Assembly (NCBI GenBank): GCA_913020295.1
Contig: CAJWAA010000005.1
Span: 56,532 to 120,531 of the forward strand
Direction: 5' to 3'
Length of the DNA: 64,000 nt
Source of the DNA: an uncultured Flavobacteriaceae bacterium
GTDB lineage: Bacteria > Bacteroidota > Bacteroidia > Flavobacteriales > Flavobacteriaceae
Shown: positions 1-8,397 of the stretch, in pieces
How the letters are laid out: every line of letters starts with the position of its first letter
Numbering within the stretch: the stretch's first letter is position 1
Position numbers and translations under genes: made by a program
The notes under the pieces: model-generated
The model's database searches: none
Told to the model about the DNA's origin: nothing
What the model saw: the letters and a program-made list of their open reading frames with translations, nothing else

Positions 1-570
1 CACTGGCAAAATCAAAGCTCTCTTAGCGCCTGCTGCTTTTAAATCTTCACAAGCAGATTCTATGGCATCTATACTGCCCGAAATAACCAGTTGTCCGGGA
101 CAATTGTAATTGGCTGCAACTACCACTCCAGAGATTTGTTGGCATATTTCGTCAACTTTTTTGTCTTCCATTCCCAAGATAGCAGCCATAGTTCCTTTAC
201 TTATATTACAGGCTTTTTGCATGGCCTCCGCTCTTTGAGAGACCAATTTCAACCCTGATTCAAAATCAATGGCCCCAGCAGCTGTTAAGGCTGAAAATTC
301 TCCTAATGAGTGCCCCGCTACTGCATAGGGCTCAAAATCATCACCCATAACTTTTGCTGTAATAATAGAATGAAGAAAAATTGCAGGTTGAGTTACTCTG
401 GTTTGCTGAAGGTCCTCTTTGCTTCCCTTTAAGAGTATGGTGGAAAGGTCAAACCCTAAGATCTCATCAGACACATGGAACATCTCTTTGGCCATTTCAA
501 ATTTATCAAATAGATCTTTTCCCATACCTGGAAATTGAGAGCCTTGACCAGGAAATATATATGCTTTCAT
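1..570 (-). CDS. fabD: Malonyl-CoA:ACP transacylase, 3' end cut by window
   Basis: Transfers the malonyl group from CoA to acyl carrier protein, supplying the extender unit of fatty acid synthesis in the cytoplasm. The 190 visible codons begin MKAYIFPGQGSQFPGMG, the usual FabD opening with the GQGSQ oxyanion loop. About residue 90 lies GHSLGEFSA, whose Ser is the acyl-enzyme nucleophile. The reading frame is open to base 1, so roughly the last third of the protein, with the catalytic His region, lies outside the window. The start ATG is at 570. It follows the folA stop by 7 bases on the same strand, so the two are probably co-transcribed. Identification is firm. Confidence 0.95.
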   Translation of the reverse strand, partial: MKAYIFPGQGSQFPGMGKDLFDKFEMAKEMFHVSDEILGFDLSTILLKGSKEDLQQTRVTQPAIFLHSIITAKVMGDDFEPYAVAGHSLGEFSALTAAGAIDFESGLKLVSQRAEAMQKACNISKGTMAAILGMEDKKVDEICQQISGVVVAANYNCPGQLVISGSIDAIESACEDLKAAGAKRALILPV

Positions 571-577
571 GATGGAT

Positions 578-1123
578 TTATTTTTTAATGTATGTAAAAA
601 AAGAGTATTCAAAATTGGGATGACTCATCCGCTCCTCCTTTTCAACTGTCCATTTTTTTGAATCGATTTTTGGAAAAAACACATCTCCTTCAAATTTGGA
701 GTGAATTTTTGTTAACTCAATCACGTCAGCTAATCCAATAGCCTGTTTGTAAATCTCTCCACCACCAATTATGAAGGGCTGGTCGTCGTCTTTTGTAAAT
801 TCAATAGCTGCTTCCAGACTATGACAAACAGTGACTTCCTCTTTGGAATAATTTTGGTTTCGCGTCACTACTATATTATGGCGGTTTGGCAATGCCTTGG
901 GCAGGGATTCAAAGGTTTTCCTCCCCATAATGATGCTATGACCTGTGGTCAAACGTTTAAAGCGCTTGAGGTCTTCTGGTAAATGCCAGATCAATTGATT
1001 ATCTTTCCCCAGAACACCATTCTCATCAATAGCAGCGATAAGGGTGACTTTCGGGACTTTTAATGATCTGCTGACCTTCGAAGCATGAACTGTTTTTGAA
1101 TCTTTTAAACCTTTAGAATTCAT
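578..1123 (-). CDS. folA: Dihydrofolate reductase with N-terminal extension
   Basis: Reduces dihydrofolate to tetrahydrofolate with NADPH, regenerating the folate oxidised by ThyA, whose gene lies 1.2 kb away. The DHFR core starts at about residue 26 (VTLIAAIDENGVLG). The substrate loop WHLPEDLKRFK follows near residue 46, with Asp51 in the place of the catalytic acid; then come the NADPH-binding segment MGRKTFESLP and the late motif FIIGGGEIY. Typical chromosomal enzymes have about 160 residues, so the 181 here include some 23 extra basic, Ser-rich residues at the N-terminus. No ATG, GTG or TTG start lies close to the core, so the upstream ATG at 1123 is kept. It lies just upstream of fabD. 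Confidence 0.93.
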   Translation of the reverse strand: MNSKGLKDSKTVHASKVSRSLKVPKVTLIAAIDENGVLGKDNQLIWHLPEDLKRFKRLTTGHSIIMGRKTFESLPKALPNRHNIVVTRNQNYSKEEVTVCHSLEAAIEFTKDDDQPFIIGGGEIYKQAIGLADVIELTKIHSKFEGDVFFPKIDSKKWTVEKEERMSHPNFEYSFFTYIKK

Positions 1124-1194
1124 AAAATTACAAGGGAGTTTTTTATTTTAGACTTAAGAAAATGAATAAAAGTAAAAAATAAATTTAAATAGAC

Positions 1195-1202
1195 TAATTT
1201 TG
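1195..1202 (+). promoter_or_regulatory. Probable -7 box for the class V PLP enzyme
   Basis: TAATTTTG fits the Bacteroidetes TAnnTTTG element and lies 28 bases before the start codon at 1231. No TTG is seen at the expected -33 distance, so only the -7 half is supported. Confidence 0.45.
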
Positions 1203-1230
1203 AAACAAATGTACGTTTTCTAATTTATTT

Positions 1231-2271
1231 ATGAACTTTCATAACGATTTCCTAGCCCTGAAATCAAGTACATATTTAAACACAGCATATGTAGGGCTGA
1301 TGTCTCGTTCTTTGTACGATTTCAGATCTAATTTTGAAAAGGATTACCTGATTAATGGAGATCAATACAAAATTGATGCTTATGAACGATTGGATCAGAC
1401 CCATGCAACTATTTCTTCATTTATAGGCTCCAAAAAAGAGCAAACTTTTTTTGTTTCCAACTTTTCAGTGGGTATAAGATTTGTTTTAGACTGTATAGCA
1501 AAAGGAAGCAACGTATTGTATCTAAAAGATGATTACCATTCACTTGTTGGTGCTTTAGAGGAAAGGGAATTAAATCATTTTTGTTTGACCACTGAGGAGC
1601 ATTTGGAGGAAAAAATAGAGCATAAATTATCTCAAAGCAATTTCCATCTTCTTGTAATTAGTGTCGTTCAGTATACAAATGGATTAAAAATTGATTTTAA
1701 TTTTTTACATCAACTTAAAGAAAAATATCCACAATTGTTGATTATAGGAGATGCTACCCAACACATCGGATCAGATCTCTTCGACTTTAACAAATCTGCA
1801 TTTGATGCGATAGTATGTAGCGGATATAAGTGGTTATTGGGTGGTTTTGGCAATGGTTTTATCGCCTTATCAGATGACTTTTTTCAGCAAACGAGGTTAA
1901 GCCCAGAGGATTTTCGTCGAAAGGTATTTTCTGGACATTTTAATATACTAGGAGCAGCCTCGCTGGTTTTTGCTCTAGATTATCTAAAAAATCATGATTT
2001 TGAAAAATTGGTTGAAAGAAATAAATTACTCAGTCAAAAACTAAGAGAAGAACTAATCAAAATAGGTTGTATTCCCGAATACTATAAGCGCAAAAACCAA
2101 AGCTCTATAGTTAGTATTGTTGCACAGGAGTCATTATTGAAACTATTGGAGAATAATAGTGTTAGAGCTTCATACAGAGGTAAATATCTTCGGTTCTCTA
2201 TTCACTTTTACAACTCCATTAAAGAAATTGACAAATTAATTAGTGTAATGAAACATTTGAAAGTAGTATAA
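1231..2271 (+). CDS. Class V aminotransferase-fold PLP enzyme
   Basis: A pyridoxal-phosphate enzyme of the cysteine desulfurase/kynureninase superfamily. It has an Asp for the pyridine nitrogen in IIGDATQ (Asp174) and the Schiff-base Lys in SGYKWL (Lys200), spaced as usual for class V. At 346 residues it is a little shorter than typical cysteine desulfurases. I see no NifS/SufS active-site Cys loop in the C-terminal third, so desulfurase activity is not indicated. The substrate is unknown. It is transcribed opposite to folA and thyA, which flank it, and its stop is one base from the thyA stop. Family assignment is good; function is open. Confidence 0.75.
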   Translation: MNFHNDFLALKSSTYLNTAYVGLMSRSLYDFRSNFEKDYLINGDQYKIDAYERLDQTHATISSFIGSKKEQTFFVSNFSVGIRFVLDCIAKGSNVLYLKDDYHSLVGALEERELNHFCLTTEEHLEEKIEHKLSQSNFHLLVISVVQYTNGLKIDFNFLHQLKEKYPQLLIIGDATQHIGSDLFDFNKSAFDAIVCSGYKWLLGGFGNGFIALSDDFFQQTRLSPEDFRRKVFSGHFNILGAASLVFALDYLKNHDFEKLVERNKLLSQKLREELIKIGCIPEYYKRKNQSSIVSIVAQESLLKLLENNSVRASYRGKYLRFSIHFYNSIKEIDKLISVMKHLKVV

Positions 2272-2272
2272 C

Positions 2273-3097
2273 CTAAATTGCAACTTTACCACGAATTAAT
2301 GGATGTGGATCATATCCATTGAGTGTAAAGTCCTCATATTTAAATTCAAAAATATCTTTTATTTTCTGATTTAAGATCATTTGTGGAAGTGGTCTAGGGC
2401 TTCGACTAAGTTGCTCCTCTAATTGTTCATGATGATTGGAATAAATATGAACATCTCCAAAGGTATGCACAAAGGTTCCGGGTTTTAGATCACACACTTG
2501 AGCCACCATCATGTTCAAAAGGGCATATGATGCGATATTAAACGGAACCCCCAAAAACAAATCTGCACTCCTTTGATAAAGTTGACAAGAAAGTTTTCCC
2601 TCGGCCACATAATATTGAAAAAACGCATGACATGGCGGAAGAGCAGCTTTGTGATTTGCTACGTTTTCTGAAAAAGATAAGGAAGTATCGGGAAGCACAC
2701 TGGGGTTCCAGGCTGAAACCAACATTCTTCTACTATCGGGATTGGTTTTCAAAGTTTCTATTACCGTTTTGATTTGATCGATACCTTCGTCATTCCAGTT
2801 CCTCCACTGGTGACCATATACAGGACCTAAATCTCCTTTCTGATCAGCCCATTCATTCCATATTCTTACACCATTTTTAGTTAAATAATTGATGTTGGTA
2901 TCTCCCCTTAAGAACCACAAAAGTTCGTGAATAACAGATTTTATATGAATTTTTTTAGTGGTTACCAATGGGAAACCCGCTGCTAAATCAAATCGCATTT
3001 GATAACCAAAAACGCTTTTAGTTCCTGTTCCTGTCCGGTCTGTTTTGCTTACTCCATACTCCTGGATGAACTTGACCAAATCTAAATACTGTTGCAT
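2273..3097 (-). CDS. thyA: Thymidylate synthase
   Basis: Methylates dUMP to dTMP using methylene-tetrahydrofolate, producing the dihydrofolate that FolA recycles. Visible motifs are DRTGTGT near residue 20, the catalytic Cys156 in [11 protein letters not shown], the dUMP-binding [13 protein letters not shown] and a C-terminus ending in KVAI. The 274 residues exceed the common 264 mainly because of an insertion of about ten residues just before the catalytic Cys (around residues 136-150), a variation known in the family. The start at 3097 gives the standard MQQYLDLVK opening. Confidence 0.97.
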   Translation of the reverse strand: MQQYLDLVKFIQEYGVSKTDRTGTGTKSVFGYQMRFDLAAGFPLVTTKKIHIKSVIHELLWFLRGDTNINYLTKNGVRIWNEWADQKGDLGPVYGHQWRNWNDEGIDQIKTVIETLKTNPDSRRMLVSAWNPSVLPDTSLSFSENVANHKAALPPCHAFFQYYVAEGKLSCQLYQRSADLFLGVPFNIASYALLNMMVAQVCDLKPGTFVHTFGDVHIYSNHHEQLEEQLSRSPRPLPQMILNQKIKDIFEFKYEDFTLNGYDPHPLIRGKVAI

Positions 3098-3185
3098 TAT
3101 TGTTGTGGATATATAATCAAAAGTAAGTTAAGGTTTAGATATCAAAGTTTTTAGATAAAAATAGTTTTCAAAAAAAAATTAACAT

Positions 3186-3809
3186 CTATTTTTTGGACTC
3201 TCTTTTTGAAATTTCATCCCTAATTTTAACGGCCTTCTCATAATCCTCTAGGTTAACTAATTTGTCTAGAAGTGATTTGAGTTTTGTAAGAGAAAGCTTT
3301 TTCAAATCATCAGGAACGGCTTTCTGTCTATTTTGTTCTTCAACAAAATTTTGAATCCAGTTTTCCTTTCCTTTATTTTTTTGGTCGTCTCTTATGGTTC
3401 TTTCGTCAAAACCAGCTTGTTTTAGAATAGAGTCGTAAATAAAAATCGGAGCCCCAAATCGCAAGGCCATAGCTATGGCATCTGAAGTTCTTGAATCAAT
3501 GATCTCCTCAATTTTATCTCTTTCGCAGATCAAACTGGAGTAAAATACCCCGTCGACTAATTTGTGAATGATTATCTGTTTAAGATAAATGTTGAATCTA
3601 TCAGCAAAATTTTTAAAAAGGTCGTGGGTCAGAGGGCGTTTTGGTTTAAGTTCCTTTTCCATGGAAATGGCAATGGATTGTGCTTCAAATCCTCCAATAA
3701 TAATTGGTAGACTTCTGTTTCCGTCCGCTTCACTCAAAATAAGTGCATAAGCACCTGTTTGTGTATCACTGTAGGAAATGCCCTTAATGTTTAATTGAAT
3801 TAATTTCAT
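3186..3809 (-). CDS. Bifunctional nuclease family (DUF151) protein with UVR motif
   Basis: Related to plant and bacterial bifunctional nucleases; the cellular role in bacteria is not settled. The N-terminal two thirds form the DUF151 domain (MKLIQLNIKGISYSDTQTGA onward, with LPIIIGGFEAQSIA and the conserved SRTSDAIAMALRFGAPIF). The last 40 residues carry a UvrB/UvrC-type helical motif (LVNLEDYEKAVKIRDEI), as in other Bacteroidetes members. I chose the ATG at 3809 rather than 3848 because the domain starts directly there; the upstream 13 residues look like untranslated leader. It diverges from pdhB. Confidence 0.82.
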   Translation of the reverse strand: MKLIQLNIKGISYSDTQTGAYALILSEADGNRSLPIIIGGFEAQSIAISMEKELKPKRPLTHDLFKNFADRFNIYLKQIIIHKLVDGVFYSSLICERDKIEEIIDSRTSDAIAMALRFGAPIFIYDSILKQAGFDERTIRDDQKNKGKENWIQNFVEEQNRQKAVPDDLKKLSLTKLKSLLDKLVNLEDYEKAVKIRDEISKRESKK

Positions 3810-3929
3810 AGTTTCAATTAATACCAAATTAGTAAAATTATCAAGCAAATCATCAAAAAATAATTGATTTAGAAATTACTTTAATTGAAAATTCTAGATG
3901 CTATAATCATTTATCCATTAGCATTTAAT

Positions 3930-3937
3930 TAAATTTG
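3930..3937 (+). promoter_or_regulatory. Probable -7 box for pdhB
   Basis: TAAATTTG, an exact TAnnTTTG match, lies 18 bases before the pdhB start. No convincing TTG is found at the -33 position. Confidence 0.5.
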
Positions 3938-3955
3938 TAAATCAAATAAAAATTA

Positions 3956-4936
3956 ATGAAAACTATTCAATTCAGAGAGGCCATTTGTGAGGCCATGTCA
4001 GAAGAAATGCGTAGAGACGAGTCTGTATACCTTATGGGGGAGGAAGTTGCCGAATATAATGGTGCTTACAAGGCCTCTAAAGGCATGCTGGATGAGTTTG
4101 GTGACAAACGTGTAATTGACACACCTATCTCAGAATTGGGTTTCTCGGGAATTGGCGTTGGTTCGACGATGACCGGTAACCGCCCCATTATAGAATTTAT
4201 GACCTTTAATTTTGCCTTAGTGGGAATTGACCAAATCATCAATAATGCTGCTAAGATTCGTCAGATGTCAGGGGGTCAGTTTCCCTGCCCTATTGTATTC
4301 AGGGGACCTACTGCGTCAGCAGGTCAATTAGCTGCCACACATTCCCAGGCTTTTGAAAGTTGGTATGCCAACTGTCCCGGGTTGAAAGTTATTGTTCCAT
4401 CTAACCCATACGATGCCAAGGGACTCTTAAAGTCTGCGATTAGAGATGAAGATCCGGTGATATTTATGGAGTCAGAACAAATGTATGGAGATAAAGGGGA
4501 AGTCCCTGAGGGAGAGTATACCATTCCCATAGGTGTTGCTGATATTAAAAGACATGGAAAAGATGTTACAATAGTATCTTTTGGTAAAATCATTAAAGTT
4601 GCATATAGTGCAGCTGAAACACTAACTAAAGAAGGGATTGATTGCGAGATTATAGACCTTAGATCTATAAGACCTATGGATTATGAAGCTATTTTCAATT
4701 CTGTAAAAAAAACCAACCGATTGGTTATACTAGAAGAGTCCTGGCCTTTTGGTAATATTTCTACAGAGATTACTTATCAGGTTCAAAATCAAATCTTTGA
4801 TTTTCTTGATGCACCCATTGAAAAAATAAATACCGCTGATACCCCTGCGCCATACTCACCTGTATTATTGGAAGAGTGGCTTCCCAGCAGTAACGATGTG
4901 ATCAAAGCCGTAAAAAAAGTTATGTACATTACCTAA
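3956..4936 (+). CDS. pdhB: Pyruvate dehydrogenase E1 component, beta subunit
   Basis: The beta subunit of the heterotetrameric E1 enzyme, which with thiamine diphosphate decarboxylates pyruvate and passes the acetyl group to the E2 lipoyl domain. The 326 residues contain the transketolase pyrimidine-binding domain (residues 4-180; GEEVAEYNGAYKASKGM, DTPISELGFSGIGVGS) and the transketolase C-terminal domain (about 195-320; VSFGKIIKVA, DLRSIRPMD, LEESWPFG). A branched-chain 2-oxoacid dehydrogenase beta subunit is the main alternative, but the opening MKTIQFREAICEAMSEEM is typical of PdhB. No alpha subunit or E2 gene lies nearby, so in this genome the subunits are dispersed. Confidence 0.9.
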   Translation: MKTIQFREAICEAMSEEMRRDESVYLMGEEVAEYNGAYKASKGMLDEFGDKRVIDTPISELGFSGIGVGSTMTGNRPIIEFMTFNFALVGIDQIINNAAKIRQMSGGQFPCPIVFRGPTASAGQLAATHSQAFESWYANCPGLKVIVPSNPYDAKGLLKSAIRDEDPVIFMESEQMYGDKGEVPEGEYTIPIGVADIKRHGKDVTIVSFGKIIKVAYSAAETLTKEGIDCEIIDLRSIRPMDYEAIFNSVKKTNRLVILEESWPFGNISTEITYQVQNQIFDFLDAPIEKINTADTPAPYSPVLLEEWLPSSNDVIKAVKKVMYIT

Positions 4937-4980
4937 TTAATCTCCTAACCCTAGCCCAAAATTTCATTCTTAAATTTTAC

Positions 4981-5012
4981 TTGACCTTCACGGAAATTGT
5001 TCCGTAGTTCAA
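4981..5012. other. Imperfect hairpin between convergent pdhB and hppA
   Basis: ACGGAA (4990-4995) and TTCCGT (5000-5005) form a perfect 6-bp stem around ATTG, with an outer TTGA/TCAA pair at 4981-4984 and 5009-5012. No T-run follows on either strand, so it is not a canonical intrinsic terminator. It may still mark the end of the pdhB transcript. The remainder of the 236-base gap shows nothing recognisable. Confidence 0.3.
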
Positions 5013-5172
5013 ATCACTACATCTCTTAATTACTAATATAATGAGTACTTATTGAAAACCGAAAAATGCTCATAAAGACTACCTGATTAAATTAGAGTTA
5101 TATAACCCGTCGAAGTTATTTAATATAAAAATAGATATTTTGAGCTGGAGTTAAATGAAAATTTAAGTGAAC

Positions 5173-7413
5173 CTAATATTTGAAAATATCTTCGTATAGG
5201 ATGGTATTATCTGCTATTTCAGATTTTTTTTCTACCTCAAGGGAGATGTTATAATCAGATTTTTCAATTTTTCCCCCTATTTTATGTGGTTTAATTGCAA
5301 TTGTTGGCGCAATTACCAAAGCCACTACAGACATCAGTTTTAATAAAATATTGAGAGAGGGTCCAGAAGTATCTTTAAATGGATCACCAACTGTATCACC
5401 AACTACTGCTGCTTTATGGGCATCTGATCCCTTTCTTCCATCCGACTCAATCATTTTTTTAGCATTGTCCCAAGCTCCTCCGGCGTTGGACTGGAAAATC
5501 GCCATTAGTATTCCACAAGTAGTTACACCTGCTAATAGTCCACCAAGCATTTCTGCACCACCCAAAAATCCGATAGTTACAGGAACTAATATGGCCAATA
5601 GGCCGGGCATCACCATTTCTTTAATGGAAGCTTTGGTTGATATCTCTACACATTTTTCATAGTCTGCCTTACCATCAGCAGCATCAAAAACAGCTCTATC
5701 TTTGGCGTTTGCTTTGGAAATATCAGCATCGTATTTACGCATAATTTCGAGAGCTGCTTTCAATTCGGGAATGTCTTTAAATTGTCTTCTCACCTCTTCA
5801 ATCATCGACATGGCTGCACGTCCAACTGCATTCATTGAGAGTGCAGAAAAAACAAAAGGCAACATGCCTCCCACAAGAAGTCCTGCCATTACTCTGGGTT
5901 TTGAAACATCGATGGCTGTTACATTAGCTACTTGCATGAAAGCAGAAAACAATGCCAAAGCTGTTAAAGCTGCAGAGGCAATGGCAAAACCTTTTCCTAT
6001 GGCAGCAGTCGTATTCCCAACAGCATCTAATTTATCGGTTCGTTCTCTAACCTCGGCAGGTAATTCTGCCATCTCGGCAATACCTCCCGCGTTATCTGAT
6101 ATTGGACCGTAAGCGTCAACTGCCAACTGAATACCTGTGTTGGCCAACATGCCAACAGCGGCGATAGCAATTCCATACAATCCTGCATAGTGATGAGATA
6201 CTAAAATCGCCGCAGCAATAAGTATTATGGGAATCATTGTCGACATCATTCCTACACCTAAACCCGCAATAATATTGGTAGCCGATCCAGTTTCCGACTG
6301 ACGAACAATTGCAGAAACAGGTTTAGTTCCCGTTCCCGTATAATACTCGGTAATTTTTCCAACACCCAAACCGGCAACCAATCCTGAAATAGTAGCTAAA
6401 AATACACCCAAGGCTCCAGAGGGTAAACCCTCTGTTGATTCTGGGATCATTGAATTAATAACAAAATAGGAAACGATCACCATCAAACCGGCTGATCCAA
6501 ATTCTCCTATGTTTAGTGCAGTTTGAGGATTACCACCTTCTTTAACTTTGACAAAAAAAGTTCCTATAATAGACATTACTATTCCTACAGCTGCTATTAC
6601 CAATGGAAGATAAACAGCACCTAAACCCCCAAATTCAGGGGTAATGATAAAAGCTCCTAAAACCATTGTACCTATTATAGAACCTACATATGATTCAAAC
6701 AAATCAGCACCCATTCCGGCAACATCTCCCACATTGTCTCCCACATTATCTGCAATAGTAGCAGGATTTAGAGGATGATCCTCAGGGATTCCAGCTTCAA
6801 CTTTTCCCACAAGGTCAGCGCCTACATCAGCAGCCTTAGTGTAAATTCCACCGCCTACTCTGGCGAACAGTGCGATTGAAGATGCCCCCATAGAAAATCC
6901 CGTCAAAACATTAAGTACAGTAGTCAAGTTTTCAGATCCTGGCCATATCATTTGATAAATCATGAAAAGACCACTCAAACCCAAAATACCTAGGCCAACC
7001 ACTCCTAGTCCCATTACAGAACCTCCGGTAAAAGCTACCTCCATAGCCTTACCTAGAGAAATCCTTGCGGCATTGGTGGTCCTAACATTGGCCTTGGTAG
7101 CTACACGCATGCCAATAAATCCTGCGAGAGCAGAGCAAATGGCTCCGACAACAAATGACACTGCAACCATTCCGTGAGATCCTTCTTCATTACTTCCTTT
7201 GATATATAATAGCACAGCCAAACAGATCACAAAAATCGATAATATTCTGTATTCAGCTTTCAAAAAGGACATGGCTCCTTTGGCAATATTATTGGCAATG
7301 GTTGCCATCTTTTCATTTCCAACTTCTTGCTTGGTGATCCATATGTTTTTAATGTAAACAAACATCAAGCCCAATAGTCCGAATGCAGGTAAAAATTCAA
7401 TAACAAATTTCAT
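5173..7413 (-). CDS. hppA: Membrane-bound, K+-dependent-type ion-pumping pyrophosphatase
   Basis: Couples hydrolysis of pyrophosphate to export of H+ and/or Na+ across the inner membrane. The protein has 746 residues with about sixteen hydrophobic segments. The substrate-site signature [19 protein letters not shown] is followed by [20 protein letters not shown], and the C-terminal half holds SDNAGG and [15 protein letters not shown]. In [15 protein letters not shown] the residue after GNTTA is Ala; family knowledge links Ala here with K+-dependent enzymes and Lys with K+-independent ones. Whether H+ or Na+ is moved cannot be told by eye. About 40 hydrophilic residues extend past the last helix. 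Confidence 0.93.
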   Translation of the reverse strand: MKFVIEFLPAFGLLGLMFVYIKNIWITKQEVGNEKMATIANNIAKGAMSFLKAEYRILSIFVICLAVLLYIKGSNEEGSHGMVAVSFVVGAICSALAGFIGMRVATKANVRTTNAARISLGKAMEVAFTGGSVMGLGVVGLGILGLSGLFMIYQMIWPGSENLTTVLNVLTGFSMGASSIALFARVGGGIYTKAADVGADLVGKVEAGIPEDHPLNPATIADNVGDNVGDVAGMGADLFESYVGSIIGTMVLGAFIITPEFGGLGAVYLPLVIAAVGIVMSIIGTFFVKVKEGGNPQTALNIGEFGSAGLMVIVSYFVINSMIPESTEGLPSGALGVFLATISGLVAGLGVGKITEYYTGTGTKPVSAIVRQSETGSATNIIAGLGVGMMSTMIPIILIAAAILVSHHYAGLYGIAIAAVGMLANTGIQLAVDAYGPISDNAGGIAEMAELPAEVRERTDKLDAVGNTTAAIGKGFAIASAALTALALFSAFMQVANVTAIDVSKPRVMAGLLVGGMLPFVFSALSMNAVGRAAMSMIEEVRRQFKDIPELKAALEIMRKYDADISKANAKDRAVFDAADGKADYEKCVEISTKASIKEMVMPGLLAILVPVTIGFLGGAEMLGGLLAGVTTCGILMAIFQSNAGGAWDNAKKMIESDGRKGSDAHKAAVVGDTVGDPFKDTSGPSLNILLKLMSVVALVIAPTIAIKPHKIGGKIEKSDYNISLEVEKKSEIADNTILYEDIFKY

Positions 7414-7436
7414 GTATTAATGGTTTTTGATGGCCC

Positions 7437-7444
7437 CAAAAGTA
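7437..7444 (-). promoter_or_regulatory. Probable -7 box for hppA
   Basis: Read on the minus strand this is TACTTTTG, matching TAnnTTTG, 24 bases upstream of the hppA start. The -33 element is not evident. Confidence 0.4.
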
Positions 7445-7527
7445 CTAAAACCAATTCTAATAAAAAATAATCTAAAGCCTATAAATTACAATGAAATAAA
7501 ATCTTAAAAATCGAATGATTTAGTTTA

Positions 7528-8145
7528 TTAAAATAAGCCATTCAATTCGGCATCAATTTTTTCAATTATTTTTCCAAAATCTTCTTTGTTTTCAACGAAA
7601 TCAATTTGGTCAACATCGATAATTAATAACTTTCCTTTATTATAAGTAGATATCCAAGCTTCATACCTTTCATTCAATCGACTCAGATACTCTATGCTTA
7701 TTGAGTTTTCATATTCTCGCCCTCTTTTATGAATTTTATGAACTAAGTTGGGGATGCTACTTCTTAAGTAAATAAGTATATTTGGGCCCTCTATCATGGA
7801 TTCCATCAATTTAAATAGGGACTGGTAGTTATTGAAATCTCGCTGATTCATCAAACCCATTGCATGAAGATTGGGAGCAAAAATGTGAGCGTCCTCATAG
7901 ATAGTTCGGTCTTGAATATATTTTTTATCAGAAGTTCTAAAACCATCCAATTGACGAAATCTACTGTTCAAAAAATAGATTTGAAGGTTAAAAGACCAGC
8001 GTTCCATATGGTTGTAAAAATCATCCAAATAAGGATTGTCAATTACATCTTCCAAATGGGCCTCCCAACCGTAATGTTTGGAGAGTAATTCAGCAAGACT
8101 TGTTTTTCCTGCACCAATATTTCCTGCGATAGCGAAATACATCAT
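7528..8145 (-). CDS. Deoxynucleoside kinase
   Basis: Phosphorylates a salvaged deoxynucleoside with a nucleoside triphosphate. The P-loop GNIGAGKTS sits at residues 8-16, followed by the substrate region EDVIDNPYLDDFY and a DRTIYEDAHIFA segment containing the Glu-Asp-Arg-type catalytic cluster. The LID-like stretch KRGRE comes later. At 205 residues it fits bacterial deoxyadenosine/deoxyguanosine kinases; which base is preferred cannot be deduced. Two adjacent ATGs exist (8145 and 8142) and choosing between them makes no functional difference. It stands alone on the minus strand, upstream of hppA and divergent from the metK leader. Confidence 0.85.
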   Translation of the reverse strand: MMYFAIAGNIGAGKTSLAELLSKHYGWEAHLEDVIDNPYLDDFYNHMERWSFNLQIYFLNSRFRQLDGFRTSDKKYIQDRTIYEDAHIFAPNLHAMGLMNQRDFNNYQSLFKLMESMIEGPNILIYLRSSIPNLVHKIHKRGREYENSISIEYLSRLNERYEAWISTYNKGKLLIIDVDQIDFVENKEDFGKIIEKIDAELNGLF

Positions 8146-8281
8146 ATTTTTTTTTCGTGCAGAAAGATAATTACTTTTTTTATTTACGACTTTTAAGATA
8201 CTTTTTTTTTACCAGTTATTTGAATTTAGTCACCATAAGAAAAAAAAAAAAAGTTTTTCTTTAAAATTTAAAAATTAATAA

Positions 8282-8289
8282 TAAATTTG
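8282..8289 (+). promoter_or_regulatory. Promoter -7 box for the SAM-II/metK transcript
   Basis: TAAATTTG is an exact TAnnTTTG element. A start of transcription about seven bases further on would fall at about 8296, directly at the 5' edge of the riboswitch aptamer. Confidence 0.6.
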
Positions 8290-8297
8290 CAAAATAA

Positions 8298-8397
8298 TCG
8301 AGGAAGGATTTGACTGATTGCAACCTCTAAAAAAAATGCTAAAGCAGTGTTGCTTTTAGACGCATTTGTCAGATCACCCCAAAAAAGCAACAGCTAA
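8298..8397 (+). promoter_or_regulatory. SAM-II riboswitch and expression platform
   Basis: Bases 8298-8346 carry the landmarks of a SAM-II (SAM-alpha) aptamer: P1 from GAGG (8300-8303) with CCTC (8324-8327), the loop core GATTTG and TTGCAA, an A-rich linker, and the closing GCTAAAG (8338-8344) that forms the pseudoknot in known members. Downstream, CTAAAGCA (8339-8346) can pair with TGCTTTTAG (8351-8359, one bulged T), while TTGCTTTT (8350-8357) is perfectly complementary to AAAAGCAA (8383-8390), just upstream of the metK ATG. This suggests that SAM binding frees the latter strand to close the translation start. No T-run follows, so translational control is more likely than termination. The switch model is inference. 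Confidence 0.85.

Noticed and set aside
5351..7177. Several open frames on the plus strand inside hppA (for example 5702-6112)
   Set aside because: They are antisense shadows of the pyrophosphatase gene, whose motifs and length are unambiguous; their translations are low-complexity Ser/Pro/Ala-rich.
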